From positions 124,001 to 188,000 of the forward strand of contig NZ_QPJW01000004.1 in NCBI RefSeq assembly GCF_003337355.1: 64,000 nt of DNA, written 5' to 3'. This document shows positions 1 to 7,816 of the stretch, in pieces (the first letter of the stretch is position 1; each line of letters starts with the position of its first letter). Both the position numbers and the translations under genes were made by a program. Source of the stretch: Fontibacillus phaseoli. GTDB taxonomy: Bacteria; Bacillota; Bacilli; Paenibacillales; Paenibacillaceae. The notes under the pieces were generated by a model that made no database searches, was not told where the DNA came from, and saw nothing but the letters and a program-made list of their open reading frames with translations.

Positions 1-72
1 CCAAGGCATCATCGATGCTATCCCGAAGTGAAAAGGGATTCGGATTTTAAACCGGCGGAATGATACCCGAGA

Positions 73-121
73 AAAAAGGCTGTCTCGCGAAGGTCAACGG
101 ACCTTACGGGACAGCCCTTTC
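73..121 (-). terminator. Rho-independent terminator of the AI-2E permease gene
   Basis: GGCTGTC at 78-84 pairs with GACAGCC at 110-116, and GGTC/GACC pair inside. On the minus strand the stem is followed by a run of T. It lies just past the permease stop codon. Bases 1-60 to its left may be the tail of a plus-strand gene, but two frames end there and neither can be preferred. Confidence 0.8.
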
Positions 122-131
122 CAATTGTTTA

Positions 132-1334
132 TTAACCCTGTTCCGGATTCGATACTTTGACGGTAACTTCCACATCGGGGGGAAGTCCCGTGTCCTTCTC
201 TTCCGGCTCGTATAAATGAGATCGCATCTCAAACCACTTGAATAGATGGTTGACCACCACTTTGAGCACGGCATAACCGGGCACCGCTAATATAATCCCC
301 AGCACGCCGAACAAATTACCGGCCGTCAGAATCACAAAAATGATCGTAATCGGGTGAATTCTCAAGGATTTGCCCATAATTTGAGGCGAAATGAATTTGC
401 CTTCGATCAATTGCACCACGGTCCAGACGATGATCAGCTTAAGCAGCATGAATGGCGAGGTTACGATCGCAATAATGAGCGCCGGCGTAATAGCGATGGC
501 CGGTCCCAGATAAGGAACGATGCTGGTAAACGAAGCGATGATTGCCAGGACCAGGGAATAATCCATGCCGATAATCAAAAATCCGATATACAGCAATATC
601 CCGATACAGAAGCTGACGATAATCTGACCGCGGATATAAGAGCTGATTTGTCCGTTCATTTCCGACATTACCCGGTGAGTCTGGTTCCGGAATTTTACGG
701 GGACGTATCTCAAAATGAAGGCAGGAAGCTTTTTGCCGTCCTTCAGCAGATAGAACAGAATGAACGGGACGGTTATGATCGCGAGAACGAAGTCCTTCAA
801 CGCCCCCAGGAATCCGCCGATCCCCGACCAGGCGTTATCCAGAATCGTAGTGGCTTGTTGGGAAATCGTTTCCCCCACTTTGGTCGGATTAAAGCCGGTT
901 GATTCCTGAACCTGATGAAAGAAATTGCTGCCGATAAGCTTCTCGAATTGCAATTGCACCTCATAACTGTATTTGGGGAAATTGTCGATCAAATCGGTAA
1001 TCTGATTCTGAACGATCGGCACTACGGAAATGATGACAACCGTAATGATTCCTGCGATTAATAGGTAGAGGGCAACGATGGTATAGACGCGGGGAATTCC
1101 TTTGCGCTCCAGCCAATCCACGAGAGGGTTCAGCAAATAATAAATCGCGCCGGTCAGCAAGATCGGAAGCAGCACGGTTTTTAGCAGCACGGTTAACGGT
1201 TTGAATACAAACGAGACCTTGTCCAGCACCAGGACGTTAAGCCCGATGAGCAGCAAAATCAGCAGAAACAGGACAAACCGGTTGCCGAGAAAAAATCTTT
1301 TGAAACGTTCACTCCATAGTTGCGCGCTTCCCAT
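132..1334 (-). CDS. AI-2E family transporter (PerM/YtvI-like membrane protein)
   Basis: A 400-residue polytopic membrane protein. Hydrophobic segments lie at about 18-40, 52-70, 82-106, 170-200, 235-260, 265-300 and 310-345, with the family's cytosolic-membrane-cytosolic layout. The C-terminal part with the [18 protein letters not shown] stretch is typical of AI-2E/UPF0118 permeases. Members export autoinducer-2 or act as ion antiporters; the substrate cannot be told from sequence. The start ATG at 1334 has AGGAGG about 10 bases upstream. The gene appears monocistronic and ends at a strong terminator. An acidic tail (EPEEKD) follows the last membrane segment. Confidence 0.88.
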   Translation of the reverse strand: MGSAQLWSERFKRFFLGNRFVLFLLILLLIGLNVLVLDKVSFVFKPLTVLLKTVLLPILLTGAIYYLLNPLVDWLERKGIPRVYTIVALYLLIAGIITVVIISVVPIVQNQITDLIDNFPKYSYEVQLQFEKLIGSNFFHQVQESTGFNPTKVGETISQQATTILDNAWSGIGGFLGALKDFVLAIITVPFILFYLLKDGKKLPAFILRYVPVKFRNQTHRVMSEMNGQISSYIRGQIIVSFCIGILLYIGFLIIGMDYSLVLAIIASFTSIVPYLGPAIAITPALIIAIVTSPFMLLKLIIVWTVVQLIEGKFISPQIMGKSLRIHPITIIFVILTAGNLFGVLGIILAVPGYAVLKVVVNHLFKWFEMRSHLYEPEEKDTGLPPDVEVTVKVSNPEQG

Positions 1335-1497
1335 GAAAGCAAAATCCTCCTGTCGGGTGGTATTAAGTCATAATATAGTATTACGCAAAAAAGTGATTTG
1401 GTTTCATAGTTTTTTGAAAAACGCAATGAAAAATATAAAGGATTCATATCGCTTCGAATTTCGAAGGAATATGAATCCCGCATAAAAGACCGGCTTT

Positions 1498-1698
1498 TCA
1501 GAAGAACTGCTTCTCCACCATAAATGCTACCATGCATGCGGCAACCAGAGAAAACAGGATACATCCGGCACCCAGACCTTTGCGGGTCCCTTTCATAAAC
1601 CGGAATCCCGTAAAAAACAGCAGGACCGTGATCGCAGCCAGCACGAGCGACATGGCGATCATGGCAAACCAATAAAGAACTTCGAATAATTTGTTCAT
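1498..1698 (-). CDS. Small two-helix membrane protein of unknown function
   Basis: A protein of about 66 residues with two predicted membrane helices (about 5-28 and 42-60) separated by a short basic loop (RFMKGTRKG). I chose ATG at 1698 because GGAGG sits 5 bases upstream; an upstream in-frame ATG at 1710 overlaps that ribosome site. It lies upstream of the AI-2E permease on the same strand but about 160 bases apart, so a shared transcript is uncertain. I do not recognise the family. Such short bitopic proteins are often lineage-specific in Paenibacillus. Confidence 0.6.
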   Translation of the reverse strand: MNKLFEVLYWFAMIAMSLVLAAITVLLFFTGFRFMKGTRKGLGAGCILFSLVAACMVAFMVEKQFF

Positions 1699-1885
1699 CG
1701 CTTCCTCCATCGCACTAAAGGATTCTCTTCCGGCTGAACGCCTCGTTAGCCCCTACTATACGTTAATTTCTTCATTTTGCATAGAAACCGCTGCAGGGAA
1801 AACAGGCTTCCGCCTCGGACAAACATACAAGAACACTTGACTCCGTTTGAGTATGAATAACGTATAACCGAAAGGGGATGGTGTC

Positions 1886-2551
1886 ATGGCGGGAAGACAA
1901 CTGGCCAACAAATGGCTGAAAACGGAAGCGCTATTGAGAAACGCGTACGTGGCCGCCCACATACCGCATACCCGAATGTATAGTGCAGAGTCGCTTAAAA
2001 GCATGCTGAATCAGTTTGGAATGGTAGTCATTAAGCCGCTTAAAGGCGGTGGCGGTTACGGGGTTATTAAAGTAACGCGCTCCAGAGGGCAGTATTCTTT
2101 CACGTATATGTCCGCACAAAGAGTGTTTAACAGCTTCGATGCCATGTTTCATGCGTTAAATCGGGTGAAAGTTGGCCGGAAATATATGATACAGCAAGGA
2201 ATCCATCTGGCCAAGATCGGTGGGCGTCCGATTGATTATCGCGTGAAGGTAGTGAAGCAAGGCGGGACTTGGGTTTACCGTGCGATGGTAGGAAGACTGG
2301 CCCGTCCCGGGTTGTTTGTCACGAATTTATGCAAGGGAGGAACCCAATTGAGTGCCAGACAGGGGTTAGGTCTTTCCCTCCGGCAAAAAGGAGCGGCGGG
2401 CAAAAAACGCCAGGAGATGCGTACCATCACGAATACATGCATCGGGATTCTTGAATCCGCTTTTCCGGGTATCGATCAATTGGGATTTGATTACGGGATT
2501 GATTCAAGAGGCAAGTTGTGGATATTTGAAGTGAACACGCGGCCGCAATAA
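1886..2551 (+). CDS. YheC/YheD family ATP-grasp protein (spore coat-associated type)
   Basis: A 221-residue protein with an ATP-grasp fold. VVIKPLKGGGGYGVIKV at about 48-65 is the lysine and glycine-rich nucleotide loop, and the C-terminal GFDYGIDSRGKLWIFEVNTRPQ holds the metal-binding Asp/Glu/Asn set. This is the pattern of the YheC/YheD family, whose Bacillus members are linked to the spore coat. It is about half the length of YheC or YheD, so it is a core-domain-only member as in many Paenibacillus paralogues. ATG at 1886 is preceded by AAAGGGGATG. The ligase substrate is unknown. A weak hairpin (AAAGTTT/AAACTTT, about 2560-2582) follows the stop. Confidence 0.8.
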   Translation: MAGRQLANKWLKTEALLRNAYVAAHIPHTRMYSAESLKSMLNQFGMVVIKPLKGGGGYGVIKVTRSRGQYSFTYMSAQRVFNSFDAMFHALNRVKVGRKYMIQQGIHLAKIGGRPIDYRVKVVKQGGTWVYRAMVGRLARPGLFVTNLCKGGTQLSARQGLGLSLRQKGAAGKKRQEMRTITNTCIGILESAFPGIDQLGFDYGIDSRGKLWIFEVNTRPQ

Positions 2552-2657
2552 TTTAAGAGAAAAAGTTTATAGCAAACTTTTACAGGTTAATGAATTATGA
2601 CTTTAAAATTTTACGAAAATAAAAAAAATTTGGTCGGAAATAGGGCAGAAAATATCC

Positions 2658-2758
2658 TGTGAATAACTTTTATCCACATTATCCTATCTTATTCTACAAT
2701 GAACGAGATTTATTACTAACAAGTTATTCACAGGATTTCCACAGCCTTTTGTGGATAA
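2658..2758. promoter_or_regulatory. Cluster of four DnaA boxes upstream of sda
   Basis: Four exact TTATNCACA nonamers lie within 101 bases: TTATTCACA on the minus strand at 2658-2666, TTATCCACA at 2670-2678, TTATTCACA at 2724-2732, and TTATCCACA on the minus strand at 2750-2758. A weaker ATTTCCACA is at 2735-2743. In B. subtilis DnaA controls sda from such a cluster, coupling replication to sporulation entry. The surrounding 2552-2826 stretch is AT-rich and otherwise has no gene. Confidence 0.9.
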
Positions 2759-2826
2759 CAGGAACGCTTGTTCTGCAAGAGGTTTCTTGATATGATTAGG
2801 AAAAATATAGAAGGGATGTGTTATCA

Positions 2827-2967
2827 ATGGCGATGTTAACAGACGAGATGCTGCTTGAATCCTATAATATGGCTACGATGCTGCAATTGGACCGGGAGTT
2901 CATCGCACTGCTGTTGGCAGAGATCCATAGACGCGATCTAATGACCAATCAACCGGTTTTGCACTGA
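2827..2967 (+). CDS. sda: Sporulation histidine kinase inhibitor Sda
   Basis: A 46-residue protein, the same length as B. subtilis Sda. It keeps the diagnostic pattern L-T/S-D-E-x-L-x-E-S-Y near residues 4-13 and the second helix L-D-R-E-F-I-x-L-L-x-x-E-I-x-R-R at 21-36, which form the helical hairpin that docks on the sporulation kinases KinA/KinB and blocks phosphotransfer. The start ATG at 2827 follows GAAGGGATG. The four DnaA boxes immediately upstream match the known control of sda by DnaA, so the gene is expected to hold back sporulation during active replication or replication stress. The family assignment rests on both the protein motif and the promoter architecture. Confidence 0.93.
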   Translation: MAMLTDEMLLESYNMATMLQLDREFIALLLAEIHRRDLMTNQPVLH

Positions 2968-3002
2968 GGAAAACCTGTGTAATAATTATGGACAAGCTGA
3001 CG

Positions 3003-3251
3003 TCAAGGCGCTTTCCAAGCGTTGACATGATAAATATAGGCTTCATGGCAATGAGGACACTGCACAACATGTTCGCAACCGGAAGGAGCATGAACGGAGT
3101 ATGCTGAGGTATACTGGTCTGCAGAGCCGTAAGGGCTGTAAGGTCCTGCGTAATCCTCTTTTGTTCCGGCGTTTTCCAGAAGATAACCACAATCGGGACA
3201 GGTCGCCGTTAACGGAGCTAATCCGTTGCACAATGGGCAAATATAAGACAA
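3003..3251 (-). CDS. Small zinc-ribbon protein
   Basis: An 82-residue protein with three metal-binding knuckles: CPLC at 5-8, CPDC at about 18-21, and a C-terminal CEHVVQCPHCHEAY with Cys/His ligands. The middle is rich in Tyr, Ser, Gly and Pro and is probably flexible. I do not recognise a named family; it could be a rubredoxin-like or DNA/RNA-binding zinc ribbon. The start is a TTG at 3251 with AAAGGAGAG upstream, but that ribosome site is buried in a hairpin (see 3253-3301), suggesting low or regulated translation. It lies just downstream of the YumC-type reductase on the same strand. Confidence 0.65.
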   Translation of the reverse strand: MSYICPLCNGLAPLTATCPDCGYLLENAGTKEDYAGPYSPYGSADQYTSAYSVHAPSGCEHVVQCPHCHEAYIYHVNAWKAP

Positions 3252-3252
3252 A

Positions 3253-3301
3253 GGGTATCTCTCCTTTACAGCAATTTTTCCTGCGTAAAGTTAAGATACC
3301 C
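3253..3301 (-). promoter_or_regulatory. Leader hairpin that buries the zinc-ribbon ribosome site
   Basis: On the minus strand GGGTATCT (3301-3294) pairs with AGATACCC (3260-3253), and inside it CTTTAC pairs with GTAAAG. The Shine-Dalgarno AAAGGAGAG of the next gene lies in the right arm. TTTGTCTT follows, so the same hairpin could also terminate transcription of the upstream reductase. Confidence 0.6.
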
Positions 3302-3323
3302 CTTTTTGTTTCAACTCATGTAG

Positions 3324-4325
3324 TTAGAGTTTCAAACTGCTGCTGTGTCCCGGCGATAATTTGGCGTCCGGATCAATGTACACTTTAGCATTGTTGACGG
3401 CCGTAGGCGCTTCCCCGAAGCCGACGGCGATCAGATCAAGCTTGCCGGGATACGTAGTGATATCTCCTGCAGCGAAGATTCCCGGAATCGAGCTTTCCAT
3501 GCGGGAATCGACCACGATGGCATTCGATTGTATTTCAAGGCCCCATTCCGAGATCGGTCCGAGCGAAGACACAAACCCGAAGTTGACGATAACGTCATCG
3601 ACTTCGATCTCCTGCGTTTCCTGACTTTTGGTGTGAGTCAGCGTAACGCGTTCAATCTTGCCTTCTCCGTGCAAAGCTGTAATTTCCGTAGGAGTAATTA
3701 CCTGCACGCTCGAAGCGATCAAATTCTCCACGCTGTGTTCATGAGCGCGGAACTTGTCGCGGCGGTGGATCAGCGTAACTTGCTCCGCGATGGGCTCAAG
3801 CATAAGCGCCCAGTCCACGGCGGAGTCTCCGCCTCCGCTGATCAGAACGCGGCGGCCTTGGAATTTACTCAGGTCGCTGACGAAATAATGAAGATTGCTC
3901 TTCTCGAATTGTGCGGCGTTATCCAGCTCCAGACGACGCGGCTCGAATGCGCCGACCCCCGCTGTGATGATCAGGGCACGGGCATGATGGACATCCTTGT
4001 CGGTGGTAACGACAAAATGACGATCCTCTTTCTTTTCGATTTGCAGCACTTTTTCTTCCAGGCGAATATCCGGATTAAACAGTTTGAGCTGTTCGTTCAA
4101 ATTGTTGACCAGTTCTTGGCCGGTAATTTTAGGGAAACCGGCGATATCGTAAATATATTTCTCAGGGTAAAGGGCGGCAACTTGCCCTCCCAGCTGAGGC
4201 ATACTTTCGATTAATTTGACGGATGCCTTTCGCATACCGCCGTAAAAAGCAGCAAACATGCCTGCAGGCCCGCCTCCGATAATGAGCAGGTCGGTAAATT
4301 CGCCGCTTCCATGTTGGGATGACAC
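3324..4325 (-). CDS. yumC: Ferredoxin--NADP+ reductase type 2 (YumC-like, thioredoxin reductase-like fold)
   Basis: A flavoprotein of about 333 residues with two Rossmann folds. [18 protein letters not shown] near the N-terminus binds [17 protein letters not shown] at about 157-170 binds NADPH, and [25 protein letters not shown] near the C-terminus is the second FAD motif. There is no CxxC redox pair, which separates this family from thioredoxin reductase. It moves electrons between NADPH and ferredoxin or flavodoxin. I chose GTG at 4325 because GGAGG stands 9 bases upstream; longer in-frame starts overlap that site. In Bacillus yumC lies close to yumB and yuiB, and similar genes are neighbours here. 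Confidence 0.88.
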   Translation of the reverse strand: MSSQHGSGEFTDLLIIGGGPAGMFAAFYGGMRKASVKLIESMPQLGGQVAALYPEKYIYDIAGFPKITGQELVNNLNEQLKLFNPDIRLEEKVLQIEKKEDRHFVVTTDKDVHHARALIITAGVGAFEPRRLELDNAAQFEKSNLHYFVSDLSKFQGRRVLISGGGDSAVDWALMLEPIAEQVTLIHRRDKFRAHEHSVENLIASSVQVITPTEITALHGEGKIERVTLTHTKSQETQEIEVDDVIVNFGFVSSLGPISEWGLEIQSNAIVVDSRMESSIPGIFAAGDITTYPGKLDLIAVGFGEAPTAVNNAKVYIDPDAKLSPGHSSSLKL

Positions 4326-4737
4326 AAGCAAACACCTCCGGGTGATTTTCATCAATCTTTATATTGTCATTTCTACTTTATTATATCTGTCCCCTATCGA
4401 CCTTGCAAAGCAGACCAAATATTGTCGAATTTATCGTCAGAATGGCCTGTAAAACCGGGGAAATCAGCGTAAAATAAGACTTGATCTTTTATACAAAAGC
4501 CGATATTATTCAAATGTATGTACCCTGATTTGTGACGAAAAGAGTACATTTGTGAAAATACTGTGTATTATTTTTGATAATTATTATGGAACAGTTTAAA
4601 ATAATTGTGACAAATGTCGCATAATGGAAGAACGTTAATTTACCAGAGACTATTTTTTTATGTGTTTATTTTCACATTGAAGTTTTTGGTTTTTATATAA
4701 AATATAGAGCTTCAACCCCGGAAGGAGAACAAGCCTG
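4326..4737. other. Divergent intergenic region between the two flavoprotein genes
   Basis: This 412-base AT-rich spacer holds no gene. It carries two CRP/FNR- or Rex-like dyads (4605-4622 and 4660-4677), an AT-rich candidate -10 (TATAAAATATAG near 4697) before the NADH dehydrogenase, and the upstream region of the YumC-type gene on the other strand. Confidence 0.6.
4605..4677 (+). promoter_or_regulatory. Two TGTG-N8-CACA-type dyads: candidate Rex or Fnr operators
   Basis: TGTGacaaatgtCGCA (4606-4621) and TGTGtttattttCACA (4661-4676) share the TGTG-N8-CACA spacing of Rex boxes and equally of Fnr/Crp sites (TGTGA-N6-TCACA). Each has one mismatch to the Fnr form. The second lies about 25 bases before the likely -10 of the NADH dehydrogenase gene. 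In B. subtilis ndh is repressed by the NADH sensor Rex. Which regulator binds here cannot be settled by eye. Confidence 0.5.
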
Positions 4738-5931
4738 ATGAGTACCATACCTAAAATCGTCATTCTTGGAGCGGGATATGGCGGTATTTTGACTGCACAA
4801 CGGCTGCAAAAAGAATTGAATTACAATGAAGCTGACGTTACCCTGGTGAACCGGCACGATTACCATTATTTCACCACGCATCTGCATATGCCGGCGGCCG
4901 GAACCGATTCCATAGAACATACGCGCGTTCCGATCTCCAAATTAATCGATGAATTTAAAATCGATCTTGTGAAATCGAATGTCCAGGAGATTCGTCTTTC
5001 GGACAAAAAAGTAGTCCTTCAAGACGGGACGCTGTCTTACGACTACCTCATCATCGCGCTGGGCGGCGAACCTGAATCGTTCGGCATTCCGGGATTGTCT
5101 GAGTATGCCATGACGATCCGAAGCATCAATTCGGTTCGCTTGATCCGTCAGCACATCGAATATCAATTTGCGTTGTACAAAGCGGATGAGAGTCGTACGG
5201 ACCGTCTTAATTTTGTCGTAGGCGGCGCAGGCTTCAGCGGCATCGAGTTCGTAGCGGAGTTGGCGGACCGGATTCCCCAGCTTTGCAAGGATTATGATGT
5301 CGACCCTAGCTTGGTGAACGTATATAATGTAGAGGCTGCTCCGACCGCCCTTCCCGGCTTCGACCCGGAGTTGGTCGAGTATGCCATGAATGTCTTGACC
5401 AAGAAAGGCGTTCAATTCAAAATCGGCGTAGCGATCAAGGAATGCACCCCTGACGGGGTATTGCTGGCTACCGGTGAAGAGATCAAATCCGCAACCGTCG
5501 TATGGACCGGCGGGATTCGCGGGAATCGCCTGATTGAAGCGGCAGGGTTTGAAACGGCCAGAGGCCGGGTGAAAATCGATGATTACCTACGCGCGCCCGG
5601 TCATGATCACGTATTTATCATCGGGGACAACTCGCTGATGTTTAATCCGGAAGGCCGGCCTTATCCACCGACCGCGCAAATCGCCATGCAGCAAGGTGTG
5701 GTCTGCGCGCAAAACGTGGTGGCTTCCATCCGCGTGAAAGAACTCAAGAAATTCGTATACAGCAACAAAGGAACCGTGGCTTCCTTGGGCAAAGGCGAAG
5801 CGATAGCATCCGCCTTCGGCAAGAAGTATAAAGGCTGGGTGGCCGCTCAGATCAAGAAGCTTGTAGATATGCGCTACCTGTTTATCATCGGCGGGATTCC
5901 GCTCGTCCTGAAAAAAGGCAGATTCCTGTAA
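4738..5931 (+). CDS. Type II NADH dehydrogenase-like NAD(P)/FAD oxidoreductase (YumB-like)
   Basis: A 397-residue flavoprotein. KIVILGAGYGGILTAQRL near the N-terminus is the FAD fingerprint, VGGAGFSGIEFVAELADR at about 160-177 is the NADH fold, and HVFIIGDNS at about 289-297 is the second FAD motif. NDH-2 enzymes pass electrons from NADH to menaquinone at the membrane without pumping protons. The C-terminal part (VAAQIKKLVDMRYLFIIGG) is the amphipathic membrane-anchoring region. ATG at 4738 follows GGAAGGAGAA. It most resembles B. subtilis YumB as I recall that protein. The TGTG-N8-CACA dyads upstream suggest redox or oxygen control. Confidence 0.88.
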   Translation: MSTIPKIVILGAGYGGILTAQRLQKELNYNEADVTLVNRHDYHYFTTHLHMPAAGTDSIEHTRVPISKLIDEFKIDLVKSNVQEIRLSDKKVVLQDGTLSYDYLIIALGGEPESFGIPGLSEYAMTIRSINSVRLIRQHIEYQFALYKADESRTDRLNFVVGGAGFSGIEFVAELADRIPQLCKDYDVDPSLVNVYNVEAAPTALPGFDPELVEYAMNVLTKKGVQFKIGVAIKECTPDGVLLATGEEIKSATVVWTGGIRGNRLIEAAGFETARGRVKIDDYLRAPGHDHVFIIGDNSLMFNPEGRPYPPTAQIAMQQGVVCAQNVVASIRVKELKKFVYSNKGTVASLGKGEAIASAFGKKYKGWVAAQIKKLVDMRYLFIIGGIPLVLKKGRFL

Positions 5932-5932
5932 G

Positions 5933-6181
5933 ATGCGGCACTGCAGCGTGCAAGTCCGGGGGTTGTTGACGAGAGAGGAACTGGACCGGTACAACGCTCT
6001 GATGGAGGTCGGTTCTTATTTGGAATCGCAGCAGCAGTACGATCTGACCTATAACGTACAAAAGGAAATCGATATCCTGATTCTTCCGGCCATTGAGCGT
6101 TTGAAGGAAAAGAGCCGGGATCGCGACCGCGCAACGGCGGAATTTCTGGAGTCGCTGCGTAAGCAGCAGGATGAAGAATAA
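5933..6181 (+). CDS. Small conserved-looking charged protein, unknown function
   Basis: An 82-codon frame that begins one base after the NADH dehydrogenase stop codon and ends before a strong terminator, so it is probably the second gene of that operon. It is predicted helical and highly charged (LTREELDRYNALMEVGSYLES; KSRDRDRATAEFLESLRKQQDEE), without membrane segments or Cys pairs. ATG at 5933 has no clear ribosome site and may be translated by coupling; GTG at 5949 or a TTG after GGGGG near 5965 are alternatives. I do not recognise the family. Confidence 0.6.
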   Translation: MRHCSVQVRGLLTREELDRYNALMEVGSYLESQQQYDLTYNVQKEIDILILPAIERLKEKSRDRDRATAEFLESLRKQQDEE

Positions 6182-6206
6182 ACAACGGATTGCAAATCAA
6201 GATAAA

Positions 6207-6237
6207 GATCGTCCGGTATGCCGGATGGTCTTTTTTT
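6207..6237 (+). terminator. Terminator of the NADH dehydrogenase operon
   Basis: GATCGTCCGG pairs with CCGGATGGTC across a 3-4 base loop (one wobble) and is followed by seven T. It ends the plus-strand transcript of the flavoprotein and the small charged protein. Confidence 0.88.
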
Positions 6238-6261
6238 GTTTGATCATCGAAAAGTTGAATT

Positions 6262-6290
6262 GAAAAACCGCCCGTTTCTCACGGGCGGTT
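6262..6290 (-). terminator. Terminator of hemQ
   Basis: ACCGCCCGT (6267-6275) and ACGGGCGGT (6281-6289) form a perfect 9-bp stem. On the minus strand it is followed by TTTTTC just past the hemQ stop codon. Confidence 0.85.
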
Positions 6291-6302
6291 ATGCTTGTGG
6301 GA

Positions 6303-7049
6303 TTATAATTTGAGCATGTCCTCAAACAATTGCTCGTTCAGCAGGTTTCCGACATAGAAGGAGCCGAATTCCCCGAAACGGGCGCTGACTTCATCAAAGC
6401 GCATCTCATAGACGAGCTTCTTGAATTGCAGGGCATCGTCGGAGAATAGAGTGACGCCCCATTCCCAGTCGTCCAGTCCGACGGAGCCGGTAATGATCTG
6501 CTTCACCTTGCCGGCATAGCCGCGGCCGATCATCCCATGACTGCGCATCATTCCCCGGCGTTCTTCCATCGACAGCATGTACCAGTTGTCGTCCAAATCG
6601 CGCTTTTTGTTCATCGGGTAGAAGCAAATGTATTTCGATTTCGGCAAGATCGGCTGCAAACGTGCCATCACTTCCGGGTTCGCTTTCGGGTCGCCGTCGC
6701 CGGAGGCCATGTAATTGCTTAGTTCTACGATGCTGACGTAGGAATAGGCTTTGGTCGTATACTGGGCGAATGTCGTTTTGTTGAAGGCATTCTCCAAAGC
6801 ATTTAATTCTTCAAGGGTTTCGCGCAGATGCATAAACACAAAATCGGCTTTTTGGCCTACAATGGAGTAAACGGCGGTGCTACCTTTGCCGCTTTGCTCG
6901 TCGCCATGCCATTCCTGCAGAAAGTTATGTAACTCCTCCAAAGCGCCCGCGCGCTCTTCGTCGTCCGCCGCTTTCCAAGCCGTCCAGTTGATGGACCGGA
7001 AATCGTGCAGGGCATACCAGCCTTCCAGGGTCAGTGCAGCTTCGTTCAT
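6303..7049 (-). CDS. hemQ: Coproheme decarboxylase HemQ (chlorite dismutase family)
   Basis: A 248-residue soluble protein that performs the last step of the coproporphyrin-dependent haem route of Gram-positive bacteria, converting Fe-coproporphyrin III to haem b by two peroxide-driven decarboxylations. Visible marks are the YPMNKKR motif with the catalytic tyrosine at about residue 144, the [15 protein letters not shown] segment with the proximal haem ligand His at about 171, and the C-terminal [22 protein letters not shown] signature of the Clr-1 lineage. Length fits the family (about 250). ATG at 7049 follows AGGAGTGATCATAA. It is transcribed alone from its own upstream region and ends at a perfect terminator. 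Confidence 0.96.
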   Translation of the reverse strand: MNEAALTLEGWYALHDFRSINWTAWKAADDEERAGALEELHNFLQEWHGDEQSGKGSTAVYSIVGQKADFVFMHLRETLEELNALENAFNKTTFAQYTTKAYSYVSIVELSNYMASGDGDPKANPEVMARLQPILPKSKYICFYPMNKKRDLDDNWYMLSMEERRGMMRSHGMIGRGYAGKVKQIITGSVGLDDWEWGVTLFSDDALQFKKLVYEMRFDEVSARFGEFGSFYVGNLLNEQLFEDMLKL

Positions 7050-7267
7050 TTATGATCACTCCTAAATAGTCAGTGTGTATTCATTTTTTCAGTAAAATGG
7101 ATGCGCTTCTCTTATTGTATCTAACGTTCCGCAAAGGAGCAAACGGAATTGCTCTGCTTTCCAGGAAAGTTCATTGATTCGCAACATTTTTTTTAGTAAA
7201 CTATCTACTAGTTCTTATTCTTGTGATATTAATTATAGTGTGACTTACGAAGGGTGGGGGGACATGG

Positions 7268-7561
7268 GTGGGATGGCTCATCGTTTTGATACTGATGGTT
7301 CTGTTTTTTGTCATGATGTTCGGCATCGGATTTATTCTTAATATGCTTATGAAAACAACCTGGTTTCCCGCTTATATTTTTGTTATCGTGATTTTGCCGA
7401 TCGTCGTGTACAGCTTGTGGGACCATGACAAGGGCTTCGGTGCCTATCTGGCCTCCTTCCGGGTGGTTGACTATCTGACTGCGCTTGCCGGGCTTGCCGG
7501 TGCCGTTCTAAGCGGCTGGACGATCCGGAAACTGCGGATCGGCGGATACAAAATGTTTTAG
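7268..7561 (+). CDS. yuiB: YuiB-like putative membrane protein
   Basis: A 97-residue membrane protein with three hydrophobic segments (about 3-27, 31-48 and 65-85) and a basic C-terminus (RKLRIGGYKMF). It resembles YuiB, a small conserved membrane protein of Bacillus whose gene lies near yumB and yumC, as here. Its function is unknown. I chose the GTG at 7268 because GGGTGGGGGG precedes it at the right distance; an ATG at 7264 is in another frame. A G-U-containing hairpin with a T run follows the stop. Confidence 0.7.
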   Translation: MGWLIVLILMVLFFVMMFGIGFILNMLMKTTWFPAYIFVIVILPIVVYSLWDHDKGFGAYLASFRVVDYLTALAGLAGAVLSGWTIRKLRIGGYKMF

Positions 7562-7591
7562 TTTCGCGTGCGAAAACCACTACATGCAAAG

Positions 7592-7618
7592 CCTCGGGCC
7601 ATTCCGCTCGGGGTTTTT
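7592..7618 (+). terminator. Probable terminator of the yuiB-like gene
   Basis: As RNA, CCUCGGG (7592-7598) pairs with CUCGGGG (7607-7613) with two G-U wobbles over an 8-base loop, followed by five U. The pairing shows only when wobbles are allowed, so confidence is moderate. Confidence 0.55.
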
Positions 7619-7816
7619 CCGTGTTGGAGGTCCTCCTTCTTTGTGTCCGGTCTCCAATTTTTGATATTCCGGGAAATAAGCCGAGAAACACAGGTAATGC
7701 CGTTGGAAGGGAAATTTTTAGCGTTTTTTGTAAGCTTTTAACGATTCGGGTCTCCCGGATTTGTGATAGAATAGAGAAAGTCAAAATGTGCGTATTTGGG
7801 AAGGAGCGATGAAGCC

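Noticed and set aside
1..63. C-terminal end of a plus-strand gene running off the left edge
   Set aside because: Two frames end here (at 28-30 and 61-63) and nothing recognisable is coded; the true frame cannot be chosen.
7738..7772. Promoter of dnaB (TTAACG and TAGAAT)
   Set aside because: The spacing is 23 bases and the other candidate -35 is poor, so no promoter is called.
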